NCBI GenBank assembly: GCA_002127295.1
Contig: NFUV01000003.1
Span: 186,001-250,000, forward strand
Reading direction: 5' to 3'
Source of the DNA: Chitinophagaceae bacterium IBVUCB2
Lineage (GTDB): Bacteria; Bacteroidota; Bacteroidia; Chitinophagales; Chitinophagaceae
DNA length: 64,000 nucleotides
The position numbers were made by a program, and so were the translations under genes. Below are positions 37,409-45,673 of the stretch, one piece after another. The notes below the pieces were generated by a model. The model was given only the letters and a program-made list of their open reading frames with translations, was not told where the DNA came from and did not search any database. The stretch's first letter is position 1; the number at the start of each line of letters is the position of its first letter.

Positions 37409-37699
37409 ATGAACAATAATTGGAAACCCTCTATTTGCCAGAAAATAAAAGATCTTCGCAAGAAGCATGGGTACTCTCAGGAGGAAGTAGCTTCCCTGCT
37501 AAATATTGGGCAAAACACCTACTCCCAATTAGAATCAGGGAAAACAAAAATTGATATTGAACGGCTACACCAAATAGCTGTTTTGTATAAAATTCCACTG
37601 CATATGTTGCTTGGAGAGTTACCCCCCCCCCCGATAAATAAAGAACTATATAAAAAAAACTTATTTCCTCTTAATCAACGACGTCAACGGGTGCCTTAA
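37409..37699 (+). CDS. XRE-family HTH transcriptional regulator with a poly-C tract
   Basis: 96 aa. A complete HTH_3 domain spans about 9-70 (IKDLRKKHGYSQEEVASLL, then NTYSQLESGK as recognition helix region). Residues 72-75 are four Pro encoded by a run of 11 C. With 10 C the frame would end after Arg75; with 12 C it would end after Lys77. Either change keeps the DNA-binding domain but removes the last 21 residues. Its last 39 bases overlap the convergent DUF3108 gene. It is divergent from small protein B and probably represses or activates it through the palindromes at 37308-37345. Confidence 0.9.
   Translation: MNNNWKPSICQKIKDLRKKHGYSQEEVASLLNIGQNTYSQLESGKTKIDIERLHQIAVLYKIPLHMLLGELPPPPINKELYKKNLFPLNQRRQRVP
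37622..37632 (+). repeat. Homopolymer tract of 11 C inside the XRE gene
   Basis: The tract reads A-C11-G and encodes four Pro in the present frame. Tracts of this length are prone to slipped-strand mispairing, and also to sequencing error. Confidence 0.9.
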
Positions 37700-38467
37700 A
37701 TTAGCATGGCTCATCATATCGATTTTTACCTTTCCAACTACAATAGGACTCTCCACTCTAACGGGTATATGATTGGCATCATCGGTTATCCAAACTGTCA
37801 TATTTTCTCCACCTTCAAATATGGTACCTTTTATTAACAGGGGTTTTATTTTTATAGCTTTAAACTTTCCATATTTGGTTTTTATTTCTTCCTTTCCCAA
37901 ATAGCGGATATACAAGTTAAAAACTTCGTTATCCAAAAACATTGAGAAGGGAATTTTATCTTCGGGCTTTAGTTTTGAAAAATCAATATTGCGGGCATAA
38001 TACATAGCACTTACCACATCCTGTACGCAGGCCGGCACTTTAAACACTCCGTCTGTCGCTATTGCTGTATTAGCCGTTTTATTAAAGGTGATGTTCTGGT
38101 ATTTTTTATATCCTCCTTCGTTCACATTCCTGACAAATTTTAATGGTTGCATGGTAGCTGTGTCAATATAACTTTCATATCTATCCCTTACTTTATATAT
38201 CCAGTCGTAAGATGAGTTAGTTTTTCCATCCCCGATAATATGATAGACCGGCCGGTTATTAATGGTTTCCAGTTTACTGGTAAAAGTAGCCGTCCCCGCA
38301 TTTACATATATACCTGCCACAGCATAATACACCGTAAAAGAAATTTCCTCATCTACTTTGAACGCAACATTTTTAATGCCGCAAAAAGTATCTGCCGGTT
38401 CATTATGTGTTGGTGAAAATCCAAACAACAACAAAACAAGGGGTACTATTAATTTAAGTTTCTTCAT
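37661..38467 (-). CDS. DUF3108 family secreted protein
   Basis: 268 aa from the ATG at 38467 (MKKLKLIVPLVLLLFGFSPT, a signal peptide). The beta-rich sequence with EEISFTVYYAVAGIYVNAGTA, YDWIYKVRDRYESYID and VWITDDANHIPVRVE matches DUF3108, a periplasmic family of unknown function. Its start overlaps the upstream flippase-like gene, suggesting translational coupling, and its 3' end overlaps the convergent XRE gene by 39 bases. Confidence 0.88.
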   Translation of the reverse strand: MKKLKLIVPLVLLLFGFSPTHNEPADTFCGIKNVAFKVDEEISFTVYYAVAGIYVNAGTATFTSKLETINNRPVYHIIGDGKTNSSYDWIYKVRDRYESYIDTATMQPLKFVRNVNEGGYKKYQNITFNKTANTAIATDGVFKVPACVQDVVSAMYYARNIDFSKLKPEDKIPFSMFLDNEVFNLYIRYLGKEEIKTKYGKFKAIKIKPLLIKGTIFEGGENMTVWITDDANHIPVRVESPIVVGKVKIDMMSHANLRHPLTSLIKRK

Positions 38468-39452
38468 TTTTACTGGCATATATTTTCCGAATACTTAAGA
38501 TCAATAAACTTCCGATTATAGCAGGTAAAATTAAATTAATGAACCAGATACCTGCCGTAGCAAATGTTATTCCGAGTTCATTTACACTGTACAATCCGGC
38601 CAGCGTTGTTACCACTTTCCCTCTTTGTGCCAACTCTGCAATAGCAATAGTTGGTATTACCGCCATTACTAAAAAAGAAACGCTGACCGTCCAAAAACAT
38701 TGCGTCCACGACAATTCCACACTAAACAACTGAAACAATAAATAATACTGAACTATAAATACAAAAAAACGTAATAAGGATAAAGACAAAAGCTTTACTA
38801 ACAATGTTGCATCAAATCCTTCTAACGCCTTAACCAGGTAAACAAATTTTTTACTGCCTGGCAACCTGTCCACCAGCTTTATCAGCCATGATAATTTAAA
38901 ATAAAATAATGTTAATCCTATCAGGACTCCTACCACTCCATATAATATAACCTTCATCCACATGGGAGAAATGATATGACCGGCTTCAATGGCAGGTTTC
39001 AATACTATCAACCCGATAGCTCCCATTAACAAAGTGATGATAAGCTGGCTGATACTTCCAACAATGGTGATCGAAATAGTTTTTAACCGGTTTCCATCAT
39101 CCATGTATAATACTCTACCTAAATACTCCCCAACTCTATTTGGAGTGCTTACTGAAAATGAAACTCCCGACAATACGGCCCGCAATGCTTTTAAAAAACT
39201 AACCTGTTGAATGTCTTTTACAGATATTTTCCATTTGATCGCTTCAAAGGACCAATTTACTATCATTAACAAAATAACCGCTACAAGGTTCCATGCAAGC
39301 GGACTATTTACAGACTCACGGATCGTTAGCCATGCTTCTTCCAAATTGGGTTGTCTCTTTATTTGGGTGTAAATAGAATATGACAGCCACACAAACAATA
39401 AAGGTCCGAGGAAGTAATTGATGAAGATTTTGATATTTTTGCTAATTCTCAT
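38454..39452 (-). CDS. Flippase-like / LPG-synthase-type transmembrane protein
   Basis: 332 aa with about eight hydrophobic helices. The segments NRVGEYLGRVLYMDDG and AVIPTIAIAELAQRGKVV fit the YbhN/AglD-like lysylphosphatidylglycerol-synthase membrane domain without the catalytic synthetase half. Related proteins are proposed lipid flippases; the substrate is unknown. Coupled to the DUF3108 gene by overlap. Confidence 0.85.
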   Translation of the reverse strand: MRISKNIKIFINYFLGPLLFVWLSYSIYTQIKRQPNLEEAWLTIRESVNSPLAWNLVAVILLMIVNWSFEAIKWKISVKDIQQVSFLKALRAVLSGVSFSVSTPNRVGEYLGRVLYMDDGNRLKTISITIVGSISQLIITLLMGAIGLIVLKPAIEAGHIISPMWMKVILYGVVGVLIGLTLFYFKLSWLIKLVDRLPGSKKFVYLVKALEGFDATLLVKLLSLSLLRFFVFIVQYYLLFQLFSVELSWTQCFWTVSVSFLVMAVIPTIAIAELAQRGKVVTTLAGLYSVNELGITFATAGIWFINLILPAIIGSLLILSIRKIYASKNEET

Positions 39453-39501
39453 TCACTAAAATGCTTGTCGAAAGACAGCATTTGTAAAAATACATTCCCA
39501 T

Positions 39502-40062
39502 TTGCAAAAGCCTGCTAAAATAATCCTTGGTATCGACCCCGGTACGATCATAATGGGCTACGGAATAATTTCTGTAACCGGCCACCAGGCTACATTAGTT
39601 GAACTCGGTGTATTAAAACCCGGCAATGTAAAAGACACTTACAAAAAACTACAACTCATATTTAATACCGTTAGTGGGTTAATTACAAAATACCAACCTA
39701 CCGATTTTGCAATTGAAGCTCCTTTCTTTGGCAAGAATGTACAAAGCATGCTGAAGTTGGGAAGAGCACAGGGTGTTGCCATTGCCGCTGCTATGCGACA
39801 TGGATTAGAGGTAACCGAATACTCTCCCAAAAAAGTAAAGCAATCCATTACCGGAAATGGCAATGCCGATAAAGAACAGGTAATGAAAATGCTAAAAACT
39901 CTTTTATCATTTAAAGAAAGTCCGAAGCAATATGATGCTACCGATGCATTGGCGGTGGCTATGTGTCATCACTTTCAAAGTAATTCCATTGTGACTAAAG
40001 CCCGAAAAGGATTATCAGACTGGGATGATTTTATAAAGAAGAACCCCGGGAGAGTAAAATAG
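39502..40062 (+). CDS. ruvC: Crossover junction endodeoxyribonuclease RuvC
   Basis: 186 aa Holliday-junction resolvase. The first catalytic Asp is in LGIDPGT and the second acidic site in FAIEAPFFGKN; YDATDALAVAMCH carries the C-terminal acidic pair. The only start that keeps the first catalytic Asp is TTG at 39502; the first internal ATG lies downstream of that residue, and no in-frame ATG lies just upstream. It works with RuvAB, and ruvB is at 4763 in this window. Confidence 0.95.
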   Translation: MQKPAKIILGIDPGTIIMGYGIISVTGHQATLVELGVLKPGNVKDTYKKLQLIFNTVSGLITKYQPTDFAIEAPFFGKNVQSMLKLGRAQGVAIAAAMRHGLEVTEYSPKKVKQSITGNGNADKEQVMKMLKTLLSFKESPKQYDATDALAVAMCHHFQSNSIVTKARKGLSDWDDFIKKNPGRVK

Positions 40063-40079
40063 AAAATTATTTTGTCGGC

Positions 40080-40141
40080 TGCATTGCTACTAGCATCGTC
40101 TGTTGCGTCGCACTCTTGTACAGCAGTAATTCTACTCAGCA
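40080..40141 (+). repeat. REP-like element, solitary copy
   Basis: 40094-40141 matches 25911-25958 with 4 differences in 48 bases. The flank 40080-40093 (GCATTGCTACTAG...) instead matches the reverse complement of the sequence just outside arm 2 at 26026-26038, so this is the fullest single unit (about 62 bases). It lies just downstream of ruvC. Confidence 0.75.
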
Positions 40142-40202
40142 TTTTGTAGCAGTTCTGCTTAATAGAAAAATCGATTACATTGCAGGTATCATAATGTACT
40201 CT

Positions 40203-40702
40203 ATGAAAAAACAGATAATTCTAAGTTGCTTTGGGGTTTTTTGTTTGTCAATTTGTAATGCGCAAACATCAGACTCATCAAAATATAGTGCATTATCATT
40301 TGAGCTGGGTAAAACAGGTCTTATTTACAACATTAGTTTTGATCGTAAATTCTCCGGCAAGAACAGGGGCTATCGAATTAATATGGGGTCAAACTTTGCA
40401 AAATATCTTTCTGCATTTTCAACAGGAATTGGAGGGTATTATTTATTAGGCCAAAAGAAAAAATATTTTGAACTTGTATTGACTTAAATTATTTCGTTGT
40501 AACTGAAATTAGCGATGATCAAAGGGGTTTTGCTGATATTTTTATTTATCCCGATTATCCTATAAAAACGCTGTATGCAAGCCTTAATATTGGCTATAGA
40601 AAATATGGGAATAGAAGTTTATTCAGAATAGGAATTTCTCCAGGTTTAAATAAAACCGAATTTTTGCCGGGGGGTTCTATCAGTTATGGCTTTATATTAT
40701 AG
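40203..40702 (+). pseudogene. Frameshifted small secreted outer-membrane-like protein gene
   Basis: From the ATG at 40203 the frame encodes a signal peptide (QIILSCFGVFCLSICNAQ) and a beta-rich start, then stops at 40485-40487. The next frame is open from before 40484 to the TAG at 40700-40702 and encodes a natural continuation beginning LNYFVVTEISDDQRG and ending GGSISYGFIL. Joining the two with a single inserted base near 40475-40483 gives a protein of about 166 aa with alternating strands, like a small barrel. One base appears to have been lost, or the assembly is wrong there. An upstream in-frame ATG at 40116 lies inside the repeat flank and is not a real start. Confidence 0.8.
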
Positions 40703-40715
40703 AAACTAACGCATT

Positions 40716-42245
40716 ATGAAACCGATACTACGCATCGTCCTTATCAGCTTTTACCTTTATTTCCCACAAAGCTCTATCTCACAAACCATTCAACAAAAAG
40801 TAAACCAATACACCAAAGACAATGAGAAAAAGTGGATGGATGAGTATTTGCAATTCGTTTCTATTCCTAATGTAACCAGAGACACCGCCAATATATTACG
40901 CAATGCCGCCTTCATTAAAAACATGATGGAGCAGCGGGGAATAAAAGCAGAACTCCTTACCGGCACTACTCCTAATGTAAGCCCTGCTGTTTTTGGTGAA
41001 ATAAAAATACCCGGCGCAAAAAAAACCTTAGCTTTCTATGCACACTATGATGGGCAACCTGTAAACCCCGCAAAATGGACAGGCGGCTTAAAACCCTTTG
41101 AACCAGTCTTTATTGATAAGCCCATTGAACAGGGAGGAAGAATTGTTTCTGCCGCCAATGGCTTTTCTTCCGAATGGAGATTGACAGGAAGAGGAAGCGC
41201 CGATGATAAAGCTGGTGTAATGACAATATTGAATGCTTATGATGCATTGATAAAAACCGGAACAACGCCAACATATAATATCAAATTCTTTTTTGAAGCC
41301 GAAGAAGAATTAGGATCCATGCACCTGGATGAAATATTTACGAAGCACAAAGAAAAATTAGCTGCTGACCTCTGGGTTATTGCTGATGGGCCACGACATG
41401 TATCCGGGAAAAAGATCATCACATTCGGTGTTCGGGGAGATGTGAATATGCACCTTACGGTATATGGTTCCAAGCGTCCATTACATAGCGGTAACTATGG
41501 TAACTGGGCACCCAACCCTGCAAAGTTGCTGGTAGATCTGCTTGCGAGCATGAAAGATGAAAAGGATAAGATATTGGTAAAAGGATATTATGATGATGTG
41601 ATTCCTCTTTCTGCCAGTGAAAAAGAAGCTATCAAAAAAATTCCCAATATTGAAGAAACATTAAAAAAAGAATTAGGAATAGCCGTACCAGATGGTAATG
41701 GAAAATCATTTGTCGAATTACTCCATTTACCTACACTGAATATTAACGGCATCCGCAGCGCAGATGTTGGTGAATTAGCTGCCAATATTATTCCTACTAA
41801 AGCTGAAGCTACACTGGATCTACGATTAGTATTAGGTAATAAAGTAGAATCGCAGATCAATAAAGTAGTAAAGCATATTGAGTCAAAAGGTTTTCATGTA
41901 ATTGACCATGAACCTACAGAAGACGAACGACTGAAATACGGCAAGCTTATTAAAGTAACGAATGGCGATGGCTATCCTGCACAACGAACTCCTTTTGATA
42001 TTCCATTGGTACAGAAATTAGTGACAGCAGTTCAGTCAACCGTTAACTATCCTGTTGTACTGTTACCATCGGCAGGAGGAAGTTTGCCTTTATATCTTTT
42101 TGAAAAAACATTGAAAACAAAAGTAATTTCTGTTCCCGTTGTTAATTATGACAATAACCAGCATGCAGAAAATGAAAATATGCTGGTGAAGTATCTGTGG
42201 GAAGGAATTGAAACCATGGCGATCATCATGACGATGAAAGAATAA
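40716..42245 (+). CDS. M20-family metallopeptidase (dipeptidase-like), secreted
   Basis: 509 aa with a signal peptide (IVLISFYLYFPQSSISQ). The two-zinc site is visible: His/Asp in YAHYDGQP, Asp in GRGSADDKAG, the catalytic Glu pair in FEAEEELGS, Asp in VIADGP and a C-terminal His in NNQHAENEN. The dimerisation domain lies in the middle (MHLTVYGSKRPLHSG). Likely a periplasmic dipeptidase or aminoacylase-type enzyme of the M20 peptidase family. Its stop codon abuts the stop of the convergent HIT gene. Confidence 0.9.
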   Translation: MKPILRIVLISFYLYFPQSSISQTIQQKVNQYTKDNEKKWMDEYLQFVSIPNVTRDTANILRNAAFIKNMMEQRGIKAELLTGTTPNVSPAVFGEIKIPGAKKTLAFYAHYDGQPVNPAKWTGGLKPFEPVFIDKPIEQGGRIVSAANGFSSEWRLTGRGSADDKAGVMTILNAYDALIKTGTTPTYNIKFFFEAEEELGSMHLDEIFTKHKEKLAADLWVIADGPRHVSGKKIITFGVRGDVNMHLTVYGSKRPLHSGNYGNWAPNPAKLLVDLLASMKDEKDKILVKGYYDDVIPLSASEKEAIKKIPNIEETLKKELGIAVPDGNGKSFVELLHLPTLNINGIRSADVGELAANIIPTKAEATLDLRLVLGNKVESQINKVVKHIESKGFHVIDHEPTEDERLKYGKLIKVTNGDGYPAQRTPFDIPLVQKLVTAVQSTVNYPVVLLPSAGGSLPLYLFEKTLKTKVISVPVVNYDNNQHAENENMLVKYLWEGIETMAIIMTMKE

Positions 42246-42635
42246 TTAGAGATGAGCTAATATCTTCTCTTGCACTTTCTTTAAACTTTCATCCGATGCT
42301 TTTGGTTTAGCTTGTGTAAAGTTCAAATCGTTGGCAGCATTAATTGGGATGAGATGAATATGTGCATGTGGTACTTCCAACCCCACTACGCTAATGCCAC
42401 AGCGATTGCAATCAAATGCTTTTTCAATGGCATGGGCGATTGGTTTCGCAAACAGCAACATCTCACCTAAATAATCATCTGGCAAATCAAACAACTTATC
42501 GGTTTCATTTTTAGGAACAACCAACACATGTCCTTCTCTCAAAGGAAAGATGTCCAGGAAGGCAAAGAATTTATCATTCTCGGCAATTTTATAAGAAGGA
42601 ATTTCTCCCGCAATGATTTTTGAAAAGATGGTCAT
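42246..42635 (-). CDS. HIT-family (histidine triad) nucleotide-binding protein
   Basis: 129 aa from the ATG at 42635 (MTIFSKIIAGEIPSYKI), the standard start of bacterial HinT-like proteins; a longer frame begins 19 codons upstream. The triad is PHAHIHLIPI. Family members hydrolyse purine nucleoside phosphoramidates. It lies downstream of greA on the same strand, separated by greA's terminator. Confidence 0.94.
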   Translation of the reverse strand: MTIFSKIIAGEIPSYKIAENDKFFAFLDIFPLREGHVLVVPKNETDKLFDLPDDYLGEMLLFAKPIAHAIEKAFDCNRCGISVVGLEVPHAHIHLIPINAANDLNFTQAKPKASDESLKKVQEKILAHL

Positions 42636-42728
42636 ACCGCCGAATAGTTTAGATTTTATTGAAAGCAAATAATATTTAAAACGCCGGAACAAAATATATT
42701 TTATAATATAAAGCTAACCTGTTTCCAA

Positions 42729-42759
42729 TAAAAAAGCCTTCGTAAAATATGAAGGCTTT
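42729..42759 (-). terminator. Rho-independent terminator of greA
   Basis: AAAGCCTTC (42733-42741) and GAAGGCTTT (42751-42759) form a 9-bp stem with a 9-base loop; a T run follows on the minus strand. Confidence 0.85.
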
Positions 42760-42788
42760 CATTTGAACAAAACAGAATTCCTGTTTTC

Positions 42789-43262
42789 CTATGCGGTTAT
42801 TTCTTCAATCTTAAATTTTAAAATGCCGGCAGGCGCCTGTACTTCGGCCGTTTCACCCACGGCTTTCCCTAAAATTCCCTTTCCGATTGGAGAGGTAACA
42901 GAAATTTTTCCTGCTTTTAAATCGGCCTCCTGTTCACCTACAATTTTATAAGTAACCTGCTTTTTAGTAGCCAGGTTCGTCAACGTAACTTTTGTAAGAA
43001 TTGAGACTTTGCTGGTATCAATACTTGCTTCATCAATTACACGGATGTTAGCCATCGATCCTTCAAAGGCAGCAATCTTTGCTTCCAGTAAACCCTGGGC
43101 TTCTTTTGCAGCATCATATTCCGCATTTTCTTTTAAATCGCCTTTTTCCCTGGCTTCTGCAATAGCACGGCTGGCAGCGGGGCGGTCTACTGCTTTTAAT
43201 TTTTGTAGTTCGGCCTTCATTAGCTCCAGTGTATCCTTTGTTACATACTGAATGTCACTCAT
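42789..43262 (-). CDS. greA: Transcription elongation factor GreA
   Basis: 157 aa from the ATG at 43262 (MSDIQYVTKDTLELMKAELQ); this start is fixed by a perfect Shine-Dalgarno sequence five bases before it. The N-terminal coiled coil contains AREKGDLKENAEYDAAKEAQ, with the acidic tip D/E residues that enter the RNA polymerase channel. The C-terminal FKBP-like domain ends VQAPAGILKFKIEEI. GreA rescues backtracked RNA polymerase by stimulating transcript cleavage. Confidence 0.97.
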   Translation of the reverse strand: MSDIQYVTKDTLELMKAELQKLKAVDRPAASRAIAEAREKGDLKENAEYDAAKEAQGLLEAKIAAFEGSMANIRVIDEASIDTSKVSILTKVTLTNLATKKQVTYKIVGEQEADLKAGKISVTSPIGKGILGKAVGETAEVQAPAGILKFKIEEITA

Positions 43263-43264
43263 AA

Positions 43265-43275
43265 TCACCTCCTTT
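43265..43275 (-). promoter_or_regulatory. Perfect Shine-Dalgarno sequence of greA
   Basis: On the minus strand the bases before the ATG read AAAGGAGGTGA, a full match to the anti-Shine-Dalgarno tail, with five bases between the AGGAGG core and the ATG. Most other genes in the window show no such site. Confidence 0.85.
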
Positions 43276-43280
43276 ATATA

Positions 43281-43320
43281 AATAAAAAATAACAACGCCC
43301 CAGTGTTTGCTGAAGCGTTG
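43281..43320 (-). terminator. Probable terminator of the lipoprotein gene, upstream of greA
   Basis: CAACGC (43293-43298) pairs with GCGTTG (43315-43320) and CAG (43301-43303) with CTG (43310-43312) around a small internal loop. A T-rich tract follows on the minus strand. It lies in the greA leader, so it could also attenuate read-through into greA. Confidence 0.6.
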
Positions 43321-43387
43321 CATTATTGTGCTGTAAAGATAGAAAACTTATTGATAACAAAGTATTTTCCCGGCAAATTTTAATAGC

Positions 43388-43837
43388 CTAGCGCCTCTCA
43401 AATTCATATACCCTGTCATTGCTTAGTGAGTATTGTTCGGCTCTTATTTCGCCCCAGGTATTGCGAAAACTAAAATCATCAAACTCCCATTCAAGCCGGC
43501 TATTCTGCTGAAAATTTACCAGATCGATCCGCAGGTATTTCATAGATCGGTTTTCCCATTGCCCGGTATTATTATCGAAATATTGGTTATTATAACGGTC
43601 CGATCTCCAAAAGCCGGTTAATGTATCTGTGCTACTTACATAAGATGCTGAACCATTTTCCATGAATGTAAAAATTCCACTCTCGTAGCCAGTTTGAAAA
43701 TAATCTCTTCCTAAAAATTGTTTTCGCCAGGAGCTTTCTAATTGCCAGCTACCAATAAGCCGATCTTCGAGAGATTTTGAGCAGGATGAAAAAAACACTG
43801 TAAATACCAGTGATGGCAGTAGTAAATTTTTTCTCAT
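43388..43837 (-). CDS. Small lipocalin-like lipoprotein
   Basis: 149 aa from the ATG at 43837 (MRKNLLLPSLVFTVFFSSC, a lipoprotein signal with Cys near residue 19). The mature part starts LEDRLIGSWQLESSW, the GxW pattern of lipocalin-like domains frequent in Bacteroidota lipoproteins, and continues as alternating strands. Ligand and function are unknown. Probably outer-membrane or periplasm anchored. Confidence 0.82.
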   Translation of the reverse strand: MRKNLLLPSLVFTVFFSSCSKSLEDRLIGSWQLESSWRKQFLGRDYFQTGYESGIFTFMENGSASYVSSTDTLTGFWRSDRYNNQYFDNNTGQWENRSMKYLRIDLVNFQQNSRLEWEFDDFSFRNTWGEIRAEQYSLSNDRVYEFERR

Positions 43838-43919
43838 AAAGTTGTTTTGATTCTTGCCGAAATAATAATGCCACAAGAATGTGGCCTATTGTTTTTAACA
43901 AAAAATTACTGCCGTCTGG

Positions 43920-44843
43920 TCAACTGTTGATTTTCTGCAATAGTACTTCCGCCATTTTGTAAAATGCTTCATGACTATAGCCTGCAATATGAGGAGTGAT
44001 AATTACATTAGGTTGAGCAAGCAACCAATCGAGTCTTTCCTTTTCGGCTTCGCTATACGAACCGAGCTTTTCATTTTCTAATACATCAAGTCCTGCCCCT
44101 GCTATTAATTTTTGTTGCAGGCCTGCTATCAACTGTTCGAGGCTCACAATTTTTCCCCTGGATGAATTTAAAAAATAAGGACGACGTAGTAGTGATTTAA
44201 AAAAAGAATCATCCGCCATGTAAAAAGTTTCTTCTGTAAGCGGAACATGAAAGCTGATAACATCAGCATATTTTCCAATTTGCTCAAGATTTGCTTCTCT
44301 TATATAATCATGGCTGAAATCAGATTTGTATTTATCATACGCTAACACTGTTACATTAAATGGTGCCAGCAATTTGGCAAAACTACTACCTGTGTTTCCA
44401 TAGCCGACGATTCCTACTGTTTTTCCAAACAATTCTGTTCCCCTGTTTTCATCTCTTCTCCACAATCCTTTTTTTATTTCTTCATGTGAGGTTGCAATCT
44501 TATTCATCAGGTTTAATAATAAACCCAGGGTATGTTCAGCTACTGCATTTCTGTTTCCTTCCGGGCTGCTTACGCATTTTATGCCTTTACTTTCTGCATA
44601 TTGCAAATCAATCAACTCCATTCCACTTCCTAATCGGCCAATCCATTTAAGACTATTTGCTTTATCCAATAATGGCTGGTCTACTTTTATTCTTGTAGTT
44701 ACCACTAACCCCTCCACATTTTCTAAGCTATTCATCAACTCGTCATAAGTAATTTCTGGCTGATACAATACTTCATACCCTTGTTGCTTCAGGCTGTCGA
44801 ATAAATATGGATGGGAATTACCGGTAATGATAACTTTCTTCAT
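43920..44843 (-). CDS. D-2-hydroxyacid dehydrogenase (NAD-dependent)
   Basis: 307 aa. The nucleotide-binding fold carries [17 protein letters not shown]; the catalytic Arg is in [10 protein letters not shown], Glu in DVLENEKLG and His in [11 protein letters not shown], the order expected for the family. The length lacks the ACT domain of full SerA, so phosphoglycerate dehydrogenase is possible but not assigned. It starts 14 bases downstream of rsmA and is probably co-transcribed with it. Confidence 0.9.
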   Translation of the reverse strand: MKKVIITGNSHPYLFDSLKQQGYEVLYQPEITYDELMNSLENVEGLVVTTRIKVDQPLLDKANSLKWIGRLGSGMELIDLQYAESKGIKCVSSPEGNRNAVAEHTLGLLLNLMNKIATSHEEIKKGLWRRDENRGTELFGKTVGIVGYGNTGSSFAKLLAPFNVTVLAYDKYKSDFSHDYIREANLEQIGKYADVISFHVPLTEETFYMADDSFFKSLLRRPYFLNSSRGKIVSLEQLIAGLQQKLIAGAGLDVLENEKLGSYSEAEKERLDWLLAQPNVIITPHIAGYSHEAFYKMAEVLLQKINS

Positions 44844-44857
44844 TTCTTGTGTTGTGC

Positions 44858-45610
44858 TTATTTCATTCTAAAAGTAAGTTCAGCAAACTGCTGCACACTC
44901 AATTGTTCTGCTCTCTTATTAAACAACTCATCTTCTAAAACTGCTGCATCAAATAATCCTTTAACAGCATTTCTTAATTGCTTGCGTCGTTGATTAAATG
45001 CCATTTTCACCAAAATAAAAAACTCCCTTTCACTTTTCATGGCGGGTGTATTAGCATTTGGCAACAAACGTATCACTCCGCTTTCTACTTTTGGTGGTGG
45101 CTGAAAACTTCCTTTACCTACATCAAATAAATATTCTACAGTAAAAAAAGCCTGGATCAATACACTTAATACACCATAGATTTTATTTCCTTCTTTGGAA
45201 GATGCCCGTTGCGCCACTTCTTTTTGAAACATCCCGATCATGCATTCAACCTCCTGCCGCCAATCGAGCATCTTAAACAAAATTTGTGTAGAAATGTTGT
45301 ACGGGAAATTGCCAATAACGGTAAATTTCCCTTCAAACGGCTTTTCAATATCTAAAAAATTCTGGTGAATTATTTTTTCTTTCAGCTGAGGATAAGTGGC
45401 TATTAAATATTCAATTTTTTCGCTATCCAGTTCTACTGCTTTAAAATCAATATTTTCAATTTGCAGCAGGTACTTTGTTATTGCACCACCGCCGGGGCCT
45501 ACTTCCAGTAATTGTTGAAAAGGATGGGCCTGTACTGCCGCAATTATTTTACGGCAAATATTTTCATCTTTTAAAAAATGCTGACCCAGTGATTTCTTCA
45601 ATGTGTACAT
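44858..45610 (-). CDS. rsmA: 16S rRNA dimethyladenosine transferase RsmA (KsgA)
   Basis: 250 aa from the ATG at 45610 ([18 protein letters not shown]); a GTG lies two codons upstream. It methylates the two adjacent adenines in the 3' terminal helix of 16S rRNA. The SAM-binding motif is [15 protein letters not shown]; the catalytic motif is GNFPYNIST (NFPY where most have NLPY). The basic C-terminal region [16 protein letters not shown] is normal. Confidence 0.96.
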   Translation of the reverse strand: MYTLKKSLGQHFLKDENICRKIIAAVQAHPFQQLLEVGPGGGAITKYLLQIENIDFKAVELDSEKIEYLIATYPQLKEKIIHQNFLDIEKPFEGKFTVIGNFPYNISTQILFKMLDWRQEVECMIGMFQKEVAQRASSKEGNKIYGVLSVLIQAFFTVEYLFDVGKGSFQPPPKVESGVIRLLPNANTPAMKSEREFFILVKMAFNQRRKQLRNAVKGLFDAAVLEDELFNKRAEQLSVQQFAELTFRMK

Positions 45611-45673
45611 TACCACAAATGTACTTGATACATTGAAACCTTATGATAAAAGAATAACGATAGCATTTATAGT

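Noticed and set aside
40116-40202. Upstream extension of the small secreted protein to 40116
   Set aside because: These codons come from the REP-like repeat and its flank and would put 29 residues before a normal signal peptide; the ATG at 40203 is better.
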